A stretch of 64,000 nt of DNA. It comes from Melastoma dodecandrum (Eukaryota > Streptophyta > Magnoliopsida > Myrtales > Melastomataceae). The translations under genes and the position numbers were made by a program. Positions 22,090 to 32,194 of this stretch are shown here, one piece after another. The notes beneath the pieces were generated by a model that searched no databases, had not been told where the DNA came from, and worked only from the letters and a program-made list of their open reading frames with translations. Positions within the stretch are counted from its first letter, which is position 1. Each line of letters begins with the position of its first letter. The stretch is from positions 1-64,000 of the forward strand of contig JARUPY010000055.1 in assembly GCA_029817715.1 (NCBI GenBank). The letters run 5' to 3'.

Positions 22090-22466
22090 TGTTGGGGTTG
22101 TTTTGAAAGCGGTGCTTTGCTGTATCACATGAAGGGGTTTGTGGAACTATTACGACACAGCGAATTGATTCTGAAAATAAGGAACAGGGAAATTTTGAGA
22201 GAATACTTTGGCTAACTACGGAGCCTTTCACCTTTCTTACGACCAGAGTGCTTCACTTACAATCATTTTTCTCTCTTACAACATTTGGAGATTGCTCCTC
22301 CTTTTATAGGGTCCTAGGATAGATCTAGAGAAAGCATTTACTCTACCCTAGTTATTAGGTCATTAACTACACCCCACTACCAAGGCATTAACACCACTCC
22401 ACTAACACACACTTAATGACACTAAATGAGATTACAAATTAATGACATTTAACATGACATTTAACA
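22090..22466 (-). repeat. Copia 3' LTR
   Basis: 377 bp, aligning along its whole length with 36220-36575. It carries a short internal duplication of the CATTTAACATGA end block, which explains part of its extra length. Differences between the two LTRs are frequent, so the insertion is old compared with the Gypsy element inside it. Confidence 0.88.
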
Positions 22467-22475
22467 CCCCCTCTT
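22467..22475 (-). other. Copia polypurine tract
   Basis: The complement reads AAGAGGGGG directly before the 3' LTR TGTTAAATG. This is the expected plus-strand priming site. Confidence 0.75.
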
Positions 22476-23607
22476 AATTTGTAATCTTCAGAAACTTCTT
22501 GAACAACTCGAGCTTCTCGAAATTCACAGCCTTTATTAGAATATCAGCAGGTCGATCCTGGGTATGAATAAACTCCATAATTATCTTCTTCTTCATCACC
22601 ATTTCTCTGATAAAGTGGTGGCGTAATTCAATATGCTTTAACCTTGCATGAAACACATGGTTCTTCGTCATAGCAATGGATGACTGATTATCACAGAATA
22701 CTGTTGTTGGATGAGCAATCTTCTGCTATAACTCCAGCAATAACGTTCTTAGCCATACTGCTTCACGAATTACTTCATTTGCTGCAATGTATTCTGCTTC
22801 AGCTGATGATAACGCTACAGTGAACTTCTCAGTGAAATCAACTCCGAGCTGTTCTGAGTAACCTTTTGCTACGAGACGAGCTTTGTGCTTATGCACACTT
22901 CCATCCTCATTGAACTTTGTTTTGAATACCCATTTCAAGCCAATTGCTTCTTTTCCTTTGGGAAGGTCTACTAGGGACCAAGTATCATTCTTCTCGATAC
23001 TAAACATCTCTTCTTTTATTGTATTTCTCCATTTTTCTTCTTTTGTGGCCTCTTCGAAATTCTACGGCTCAAATGTAGTAAGTGCAAAGTTAGCTTGATC
23101 GTAAACTTCAGTTAATAAGTGATACATCCTTGGTTGCATATCATTAGCATAATCTTCATTCTCTGAATTTACTCTTGAGGTACTAGTTGCTGCTGTACAA
23201 ATGAGATTTGAGGAAGGCACTATTGCTGGTGCTTATAGATAAGAAAACATTGGCTGAGTCTGAGAATACTCGTTCTCCCACTTCCACATTGCATTCTCAT
23301 CGAAAATAACATCTCTTGAAATTACAAGATTGTTAGTCTTTGGGTCAAACAAACGATAACCTTTAGATTCTTCATTGTAACCGATAAAGATTAGCTTCTC
23401 ACTCTTCTCATCAAACTTCTCGTTCTTCTTCGTCAAAAGAGCATATGCAACACATCCAAGTACCTTCAAGTGATCAACCACGGGTTTCCTTTTTTGCCAT
23501 GCTTCATAAGGCGTCTTGTTTTGAACTGCTTTCGTCGGTGTAAGCTGTTGTGTTCACAACTTCAGCTCAAATTGAATTCGGAAGACCCTTGCCTTTGGGC
23601 ATACTTC
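22474..23607 (-). pseudogene. Copia pol remnant: integrase end, RT start and RNase H end
   Basis: Reading on the minus strand: GKGLPNSI-stop-AEVVNTTAY (a W codon changed to TGA), then TPYEAWQKRKP and the integrase C-terminal GCVAYAL...IFIGY block; then, after a gap, the RT start (NDTWSLVDLPKGK, GLKWVFKTKFN, KARLVAKGYSQ-like). RT then jumps in frame from DFTEKF straight to ALSSAEAEYIAA of RNase H, so the catalytic RT core with its YVDD box is deleted. The RNase H end reads HIELRHHFIREMV at about 22620. The piece ends at a sharp junction with Gypsy sequence at 23608. Confidence 0.88.
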
Positions 23608-24450
23608 GGTTTACTTCTCGGTTCTGGAGCAATATACAGCGGTCATTGGGCACGAGATTGAATATGAGCACTGCCTTCCACCCTCAGACAGATGGTCAGA
23701 CCGAGCGCATCATCCAGATACTTGAGGATATGTTGAGAGCTTGTGCTTTAGATCTGGAAGGCTCGTGGGTAGATCAGCTACCATTGGTGGAGTTCTCGTA
23801 CAACAACAGTTACCAACAGAGTATTCAGATGGCTCCCTTTGAAGCTCTGTATGGTCGCCCGTGCAGAACCCCTTTATGTTGGAACGAGAGTGGAGAACAG
23901 GCAGAATTAGGACCTGAGATGGTCCGTGAGACTACAGAGATGATTAGACTTATTCGGGATCATCTTCGCGCCGCACATAGTAGACAAAAGAGTTATGCAG
24001 ACAGGCGGCGCAGGCCTCTTGAGTTCGAGGTGGGAGATTACGTCTTTCTGAAAGTATCTCCTACTAAGCTGAATCTCAGATTTGGGCTTAAAGGCAAATT
24101 AAGCCCGAGATATATTTGACCTTACGAGATCTTGGAGAGGATCGGGAATGTGGCTTACAGATTAGCCTTACCCCCCAGATTGGCCGATATCCATAACGTC
24201 TTCCACGTATCTATTGCTTAGGAAGTACGTCCTAGATCCTCGACATGTGCTGCATGATGAGCAGATTGAAGTGGCTCCAAACTTACAGGTTACTACGGAG
24301 CCCGTGGAGATAGTTGATAGGATGGAGAAACAGCTCCGTCATCGAGTGGTTCCTATGGTGCAAGTTCGTTGGTTACATGGAAATATTGAGGAGTTCACTT
24401 GGGAAACAGAATCCAAGATGAAAGAGATGTATCCGTACCTATTTGAGTGA
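23608..24450 (+). pseudogene. Truncated Gypsy integrase C-terminal part and chromodomain
   Basis: Starts abruptly with FTSRFWSNIQRSLGTRL and includes FHPQTDGQTERIIQ with the catalytic glutamate region, FSYNNSYQQSIQMAPFEALY, and the GLKGKLSPRYI block. There a GGA codon has become TGA (24117-24119). A one-base insertion near 24212 shifts the frame before the chromodomain-like end WLHGNIEEFTWETES. It duplicates the end of the pol gene of the full copy to the right. Confidence 0.92.
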
Positions 24451-24505
24451 AAGTGATATGTACAATGAAATTTCGGGGACGAAATTTAAATTAAGGGGGA
24501 TAGAT

Positions 24506-26896
24506 TGTAACGACCCGGAATTTCGGAAATGGAAATATATTATTTTGATTAGAATGTTGACTAGAGCTAGAACGTTTGACCGAGTCAAAATCCGACGTGG
24601 CACGAGAGTTTAATACTTTCGTTGTCAGTGAACGTTAATATCGAATATTAACGAGATTACTAATTCGATTTCGTGTGATTACGTCACACGGGAAAGGGGA
24701 CGCCTGGACCTAAATGAAATCGAATTAGGATGTCGATAATATTCGTTTAACGTCGCGGAGTTTGATTGAGAAAAGTTTAGTGTGGTAAATGAACAACCTA
24801 ATGGCGCGGTTAATAACTCCAACGATGAACTAGAATTATTGTACCACGGTTTTATCTGACGAAGGATGGATTTGGATAAGGGAATTCAGAAAAACCATTT
24901 TCTATCTCACAAGTGCTATCGTTAGACTACAATTGGATTAAAATGAGATAAAATAAAGAAACCTTCCCCACCACAGATACGTTATCTAGAGGAGGTGAAT
25001 AGGACAAAAGGGGGGGAAGCTTTCGTAGCAAGATAAGAGAGTAAGGCGAGGTGAGGATTGAGGAACCTCGAAGAAGATCGCGACAGCTCCAAGGAGGGAG
25101 AGCGAGGAGGACGGGCTTGGAAGATCCCCTCTGAAAGGCTTGAACGTGGGAACGAAGTACGCCCCCTTCCCTCTGTTTCCTTGTTTTGTCGTGTCGATTG
25201 TGAACGCGTGGGTGTGTGGAGTGGTCTAGCGAGTTGCGTTCTAGTCACGGGGGAAGGCTCAAAGTACGAACACTGGGTCGCGGGGAGGTCGGTGGAGCCT
25301 CCCTTGTAGTTTCTCCGACGTTCCGTTTATACGGGATTTGAGAATGCCCCTGCTCGTGTCTCGACACTAGTAAGCTGTCAAGGAAAGTAAAAATTTCTTT
25401 GGCAAGTGTTTTGCAAATGGATTCCACATAGGGAGTTCGAGCGAAGCTCGAAGGGCGTGATACGAGGTTGGTAAGTGAAGCTTGGTGGTGATCTTGATTT
25501 CCTCGCAATCGTGCGTTCTGGATGTCTGGGCTGCCATCATGTTGCGTAGTGAGCTGGAGGTCAGTGGATGCGTACTGTTTCTGTAATTGCGGCTCGAATG
25601 GTTGGTTGTGGACTGATGTGTTTGAAACCAACGGAGGTACGTGCATTAATCCTTGGAGTTGTTGTTGTCCGGACCCTTTGTAGGTTTATGCCGTTGTACT
25701 CGAAACCTTTGTTGGCTGAAATTATCTATATAAAATGATTGCCAGTATGTCGAGCTTGCTTCTGGCTAATATTATCACTGTAATGATGCTCGTCTGTGCT
25801 TGGGGTGTTGGTCAATTAAGAATTTTCTGTAGAATATGGAATGCCCATGCTTGGAGTGGTTGTTTAACTGGAAGCTTTTTGAAAGTCTTGGATACGGGAC
25901 GGGCTGAAAATTGTGTGGATATTGATAATGATGGTTAATTATGAATTGATGGACATTCAGGGCCTCATGTTATTATTATGTGGAAATGCGAGCGGTAGTT
26001 GGGGGTTACTGGGAGGGCGGCCAGTTCCTTCACCAGGGGAATCCATTAATCTCCGGATTGGACTGGCTTCGTACGACTTCGGTCGACGGTTGCTGGGGTC
26101 CGGTTAGTTACCAAGTGGTTGTCGCGCTGCGAGAGGAATCTGGTTGTCGCCAAGTAACCTGGACCAACTACGCTGAATAAGATTATTACTTGAGTGTGTA
26201 AGGATTCAATTCTCTGCAAGAATCGAGGCTCTGCGAGAGTAAGCCATACGGATATGAGATTAGAATGGAAATTATGTAGTGATTTCCCGACTGTGGGTCG
26301 GAGGAGTACGGGGAGGCGACGACCACTCGCGGTCGTGCCTGCTGGCCGTTTCTCGGGCGCTCCCGGAGGAGTAGGTGAGGACGCACTGCGGTGGTCCTGG
26401 CACCTTGGGGAGGATTGATATGATATGAGATGAGAGGATGTTAATTCATGGGAGTCGCTTATATACTTATGCTTTAGATTGATGCTTATCGACATGTGGG
26501 TTGAATTGTGATATGATGTCATTATAATTGCCTATGACTATTGTTGTTGGATTTGTGACTACTGCTGTTAATATGTGTGTTGCATAAAGAGATTTTCGGT
26601 TGTCATGTTAATTACGCTAAACAGTCTTCAAGCCCACGATAGGATGGTTAGAGTCTCATCTTTTACAAAACTGCATCATGGGCGTACTCGGCGATTTATC
26701 GCTGATCCCAATAGGAGACTATTTTTTTTAGTGTGACGCAGGAATAAGATGGTACAGAGTACACGTGGCTCGGACTCACGAGATAAAACAGTAGAAGATG
26801 CCACGGTGGAGGTAAAGATATCGTTTTCCGCTGTTTGACAGTCAAATGACGGGGAACTACTCTGATGAAGTTTGGAAAATTTTGTAGGACGTTTCA
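24506..26896 (+). repeat. Gypsy LTR, shared left LTR
   Basis: 2391 bp, from TGTAACGACC to GACGTTTCA. Its counterpart is 32195-34585. Small compensating indels separate the two (for example two extra bases in the right copy near 33141, one missing near 33590). Open frames inside it occur twice only because the LTR is duplicated; I do not regard them as genes. Confidence 0.95.
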
Positions 26897-26898
26897 GT

Positions 26899-26909
26899 TG
26901 GTATCAGAG
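26899..26909 (+). other. Gypsy primer binding site
   Basis: TGGTATCAGAG begins two bases after the LTR end. It is complementary to the 3' end of initiator methionine tRNA, the usual primer for these elements. Confidence 0.85.
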
Positions 26910-27154
26910 TGCTGTTAGTTGGAGTAATAAGGTACATTAGTATGCGCTTTTAGTTTAAATGAAAAAAAAAATAGTAAACTTACCCGTGAATGATATGAGT
27001 TGACAGAGTCTGGCAAAGTAAAATAAAAGATAGACACAGGTGCACTCACCTTTGTCGGAGGAATCTTTCTGAGTGCGAATAGACTTGACAGGGTACAGTA
27101 GGCGTGCCCGTGAGTTGAAAAGACTACACGTATGGCTAGGTGACAAACGAAAAC

Positions 27155-27166
27155 TTATTATAAATA
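27155..27166 (+). promoter_or_regulatory. TATA-like sequence upstream of the leader ORF
   Basis: TTATTATAAATAC lies about 80 bp upstream of the ATG at 27246, inside the internal leader of the Gypsy element and downstream of its LTR. It looks like a TATA box, but transcription from here is not shown. Confidence 0.4.
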
Positions 27167-27245
27167 CGGCTGAGGAGCAGTCAGTGAAAAATCACATCCT
27201 AGCCAGAAAGATCACAAGTAATACCCTCTAGGGAAACCAGTTAGT

Positions 27246-27701
27246 ATGGCAAATCGCGGCGAAGGCCGACACCCAGGACGCATGCCTGAACTACACAAGG
27301 GCAAGACAGGCCCCAGTGGTGATCCAAATGGTGAAGCTCCAGAGGTTCCAGAAGCCGAAAACGCTCCGAACTTGGCCCTGGGTGATGAGTTCCAACCGCT
27401 CTTTGTCACTGTTATGGAGTGCCTGAACCTTCTCACAGGATTCTTGACCGACTTAGACCATCATTCGTGCCCAGAGCTTACCACCCCACTGTTGAGGCGT
27501 CTGATAGCAGACCTTGCAGCGATTGAGGATGAGGACGTTCACATCTACCGTCTTGCGAAATGCCGACAATTTCGGGATCTTGTGAATAGTATCCCCGGAC
27601 TGGACCGACGTGTAGAGGACTTCCATCTAGGACTCATTGAGGCTACCCGTAGGGAGCTTGAGGTTGTAGTAACTGACTACGCGCGTGGTCCCCAGAATTG
27701 A
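27246..27701 (+). CDS. Unrecognised 151-residue ORF in the Gypsy leader
   Basis: I do not recognise this protein. It lies between the primer site and gag of the full Gypsy copy, about 300 bp upstream of gag, and is uninterrupted although gag and pol nearby have several breaks. The first 40 residues are basic and proline/glycine-rich. From about residue 50 it looks like a folded helical domain with acidic and leucine-rich segments (LFVTVMECLNLLTGFLTDL, PLLRRLIADLAAIEDEDVHI, CRQFRDLVNSIPGLDRRVED). No zinc knuckle, protease or RT motif is visible. It could be an extra element-encoded protein, a captured host fragment or a regulatory upstream frame. The ATG is preceded by a TATA-like sequence at normal spacing. 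The coding claim rests on length, intactness and amino-acid composition. Confidence 0.5.
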   Translation: MANRGEGRHPGRMPELHKGKTGPSGDPNGEAPEVPEAENAPNLALGDEFQPLFVTVMECLNLLTGFLTDLDHHSCPELTTPLLRRLIADLAAIEDEDVHIYRLAKCRQFRDLVNSIPGLDRRVEDFHLGLIEATRRELEVVVTDYARGPQN

Positions 27702-27881
27702 ACTCAGACTTGTGTGTGAACTGAGTGTAACCGTCGTGTGTGAGTGAGAATCTTGTCAGAGTATGTGAATGGTCATTCTGGTACTGTTACCATGTGATCG
27801 ACAATTTGCAGGCGAATAGTAACCCTGCATGTATGAGTGTCAGTTTTAATAAATCGTGAATTATTGGACCTTGAATCTTGG

Positions 27882-27893
27882 TACTATAAAAGG
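27882..27893 (+). promoter_or_regulatory. TATA-like sequence upstream of gag
   Basis: ACTATAAAAGGC lies about 110 bp before the gag ATG at 28000. Together with the site at 27155 it gives the leader two promoter-like modules. Function is inferred only. Confidence 0.4.
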
Positions 27894-27999
27894 CTATGGG
27901 TTCAGTAGTTTGAACCACGCAAATCTCAAATACTAAATCTCTCATTCGAACTTCTTGTATTTCCCAACTTTCTACTCAATTCTCTCTGTGAAATTCCAG

Positions 28000-28803
28000 A
28001 TGGCCGACGACGTTGCAAGCAACGCTGCGGGGAGTTCTAGTGCACCAGGAGCGGCACCAACTAATCGCCGCCGGCTGAGGATCATTAAGGAGGTAGGGAA
28101 AATGAACCCACCTACGTTTGAGGGTAACGAAGGGCCCGAAAAGGCCTAGTCCTTCCTCCAGGGCTGGGACAAGATCTTCAAGTATTTGGAGTATACTGAT
28201 GCCGAGAAACTGGCAGTGGTCGAGTACTATTTACGAGAGGGTGCCGATCTGTGGTGGGCCTCTTCCATGGTGGCCGTTCGTGCGCACTACCAGGGCACGG
28301 TGTGGCAACAATTCCGTCAGGCCTTCCTGGATAAGTACTTCCCAGCCACCCTGAGGCTTGATAAGGTCAGAGAGTTCGAGTTGCTCGAGCAAGGGGACAT
28401 GACGGTTGACGAACACGAGCGCAAGTTCACTGAGATTGCTAGGTACGCTCCAGGCCAGGTAGCTACGCCGGAACAGAGGGCTCATAGGTATCTGATGAGC
28501 CTGCATCCAAGGATCCGTTCCAAGCTGGTGCCGCTTTCGTCACAGACCTTTGAGGAACTCTACCATCGAGCTCAGGCCATAGAGAGAGCGTTGAAGGATA
28601 AAGATGCACTGAAAGCACGTAAAGGGAAAGAGGAGGCTGGACCATCAAGGAAATCCGTAGGACTCTTTAGGGGAGTGAGCCGTTTCTTTGGGGGAAGCAG
28701 GAGACCCAGTTCTAGTGGGATCTCCAAACCTAGTGGGTCCCTCCAGCAACGCTATGTCAGGTATGATTCTTGTCAATGGGTGGGATGCCACGACACTTTT
28801 TGA
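28000..28803 (+). pseudogene. Gypsy gag, interrupted and lacking the zinc knuckle
   Basis: The ATG at 28000 opens a capsid-like protein. Codon 50 is a stop (TAG at 28147-28149, most simply a CAG change), after which the same frame continues with the Retrotrans_gag domain: WDKIFKYLEYTDAEKL, YYLREGADLWW, QFRQAFLDKYFPATLRLDK and MTVDEHERKFTEIARYAP. The CCHC zinc knuckle expected before the protease is absent: after AGPSRK the sequence passes quickly into protease-side sequence, in another frame. Element RNA packaging would be impaired. Confidence 0.85.
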
Positions 28804-31800
28804 TACGGGCGCCACCCATTCCTTCATCTCTCAGAGTTTCATGGATAGATACGGCTTCGTTATGGATTTGGGAGGTAGTCCTCTACGGGTATGCATGCCC
28901 AATGGGGAGAGCATGCCGATGCGATCAGTATGCAGGAATTGCGAGATAACGGTGAACTTTCTCCAGTCACGTATTGATTTGGTTGTCTTTCAGATCAGGG
29001 AGTTTGATGTCATACTGGGAATGGACTGGCTGATGACGTGCCATGCCATGGTGGATTGCGTCAGACGAGAGATTTTATTCAAAGTTCCAGGACAGCCAGT
29101 CTGTGCATACTCCGGACAGGAGTACCAGTGTGACGGGATTCCCTTGATAGCGGCGATGGAGGCCCAGCGGATCTTCCGTGATGGTGGCGAAGCTTTTCTG
29201 GCAGTGGTGCTGAATCTGAAGGAGGAACTTCCGAGTTTGCAGGACATTCCCGTAGTGCGGGATTACGAGGATGTGTTCCCGGAGGAACTTCCTGGATTAC
29301 CACCGTCAAGAGAAGTGGATTTTGTAATTGATGTTGTTCCAGGTACGGAACCTATTTCCCGAGCCCCGTATCGTATGGGGTTTGTTGAGTTAAGAGAGTT
29401 GAAGGTGCAACTCCAGGAGTTATTAGATAAGGGGTTTATACGCCCCAGTGTGTCTCCGTGGGGTGCACCTGTGTTGTTTGTGAAAAAGAAAGACGGTACG
29501 ATGAGAATGTGTATTGACTATCGTATGTTGAATAAAGCCACCATCAAGAACCGGTATCCTTTGCCACGTATTGATGATCTGTTTGATCAGCTTCAGGGAT
29601 CCGTGGTTTACTCTAAAATCGATTTAAGATCAGGGTATCATCAGATCAGGGTGCAGGATTCTGATGTTATGAAAACAGCCTTTCGCACCAGATATGGACA
29701 CTACGAATTCCTGGTGATGTCTTTTGGACTGACTAACGCTCCAGCAGCTTTCATGGAGTTGATGAACCGCATTTTCAGACCCTACCTTGACCAGTTTGTA
29801 GTGGTGTTCATAGATGATATTCTGGTATATTCTAAAAGTATGGAGGAACACGCGGATCATGTGAGATTGGTTTTAGAAGTTTTACGACAGAATCAGTTGT
29901 ATGCCAAGCTAAGTAAGTGCGAGTTCTGGATGAGCAGCGTGAGCTTCTTTGGCCGTATCGTATCCGCAGAGGGTATTGCGGTGGATCCATCCAAAGTCGA
30001 AGCTGTTCTGAACTGGCCTCGCCCTACTACAGTGACTGAGATGCGGTGTTTCCTCGGCTTAGCTGGGTATTACAGGCGCTTCATTGAGGGATTCTCTCGG
30101 ATTGCTAGACCTCTGACCCAGCTACTGAAAAAGTGTATCGCGTTCGAGTGAACTCATGAGTGTGAGGAGAGCTTCCTCGAGTTAAGAAACAGATTAACTT
30201 CTGCACCAGTGTTGGTATTGCCCAGTGGCAGTGGAGGATTCACAGTCTACTGTGATGCTTCTTATTTCGGATTGCGTGCTGTGCTGATGCAACACGGCAG
30301 GGTAGTAGCTTACGCTTCTAGACAACTTAAAGTTCATGAACAGAACTACCCTACCCACGACTTGGAGCTTGCTGCAGTAGTTTTCGCATTGAAAATCTGG
30401 CGCCATTATCTGTATGGCGAGACCTTCGAGATATTCACCGACCATAAGAGCTTAAAGTATTTGTTCTCTCAGGATGAGTTGAACATGAGGCAAAGGCGGT
30501 GGATGGAACTGATCAAAGATTACGACTGCACGATCTCTTACCATCCAGGCAGAGCAAACGTGGTTGCCGATGCATTGAGCCGAAAGACTGCCTCCTTAGC
30601 CAGCATTGAGGTAGAAGAATGGCGACTACGCGAGCAGGTAAATGAGATCGGTGTTAGAGTGGGATTTAGTGGCAGTGGTCCTCTACTCGCTACCATGATC
30701 ATTGGGTCTCAGTTAATGGATTTGATTCGAGCGGCCCAACTCCAAGATCCATACCTGACGGAGGAACGATCCAAGTTGCAAGATCCGGCAGATACTGAGT
30801 TTAGTGTGTCTGATGATAATTTGTTGCGGTACCAGGGACGTATCTGCATACCTGCTCAGGAGGATCTACGAAAGCTGATCATGGATGAGGCTCATTTGAG
30901 TGCGTATAGTATCCACCCCGGGGTCACCAAAATGTACCAGAATCTACGGAAACAGTACTGGTGGTCAGGTATGAAAAGAGATGTGGCTCAGTACGTGAGC
31001 CGCTGCTTTACCTGTCAGCGGGTCAAGATTGAGCATCGCAGACCGGGTGGAGAACTTCAGCCATTGCCAATTCCCGAATGGAAATGGGATGATATCGTAA
31101 TGGATTTTGTGATAACCTGCCCAAGACAGCGCAGGGTTTTCATTCTGTTTGGGTGATAGTGGATAGATTGACTAAATCTGCTCACTTCATCCCCATTAGT
31201 GTGACATACTCAGTTGCCAAATTGGCCAAGCTGTATGTGAAGGAAGTCATTCGCCTTCACGGTGTTCCCAGCGTTATAGTTTCTGACAGGGATGCGAGGT
31301 TTACTTCTCGGTTCTGGAGCAATATACAGCGGTCATTGGGCACGAGATTGAATATGAGCACTGCCTTCCACCCTCAGACAGATGGTCAGACCGAGCGCAT
31401 CATCCAGATACTTGAGGATATGTTGAGAGCTTGTGCTTTAGATCTGGAAGGCTCGTGGGTAGATCAGCTACCATTGGTGGAGTTCTCGTACAACAACAGT
31501 TACCAACAGAGTATTCAGATGGCTCCCTTTGAAGCTCTGTATGGTCGCCCGTGCAGAACCCCTTTATGTTGGAACGAGAGTGGAGAACAGGCAGAATTAG
31601 GACCTGAGATGGTCCGTGGGACTACAGAGATGATCAGACTTATTCGTGATCGTTTTCGCGCCGCACAGAGCAGACAAAAGAGTTATGCAGACAGGCGGCG
31701 CAGGCCTCTTGAGTTCGAGGTGGGAGATTACGTCTTTCTGAAAGTATCTCCTACTAAGCTGAATCTCAGATTTGGGCTTAAAGGCAAATTAAGCCCGAGA

Positions 31801-32139
31801 TATATTGGACCTTACGAGATCTTGGAGAGGATCGGGAATGTGGCCTACAGATTAGCCTTACCCCTCAGATTGGCCGATATCCATAACGTCTTCCATGTAT
31901 CTCTGCTTAGGAAGTACGTCCCAGATCCTCGACATGTGCTACATGATGAGCAGATTGAAGTGGCTCCAAACTTACAGGTTACTACGGAGCCCGTGGAGAT
32001 AGTTGATAGGATGGAGAAACAGCTCCGTCATCGAGTGGTTCCTATGGTGCAAGTTCGTTGGTTACATGGAAATATTGAGGAGCTCACTTGGGAAACAGAA
32101 TCCAAGATGAAAGAGATGTATCCGTACTTATTTGAGTGA
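28688..32139 (+). pseudogene. Gypsy pol: protease, RT, RNase H, integrase, chromodomain, interrupted
   Basis: Domains in order: aspartic protease with DTGATHSF at about 28802; reverse transcriptase with [12 protein letters not shown] and the catalytic [14 protein letters not shown] at about 29800; RNase H with YCDASYFGL and [20 protein letters not shown] (30240-30600); integrase zinc domain (HPGVTKMYQ...CFTCQRVK near 30915-31025) and catalytic core with VSDRDARFTSRFW and FHPQTDGQTERIIQ (31280-31410); GLKGKLSPRYIGPYEIL; and a terminal chromodomain-like WLHGNIEELTWETES. It is broken by TGA at 30149-30151 (a TGG position) and by a frame change just before 31153, in the segment between PRQ and [12 protein letters not shown]. 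The frame also differs from gag. Confidence 0.92.
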
Positions 32140-32194
32140 AAGTGATATGTACAATGAAATTTCGGGGACGAAATTTAAATTAAGGTGGATAGAT

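Noticed and set aside
25245..25646. 133-codon minus-strand frame in the Gypsy LTR
   Set aside because: Its counterpart at 32934-33337 is split into several frames, which argues against coding constraint.
26046..26522. 158-codon minus-strand frame inside the Gypsy LTR, repeated at 33736-34212
   Set aside because: Its preservation in two places only reflects LTR duplication; no family features are seen.
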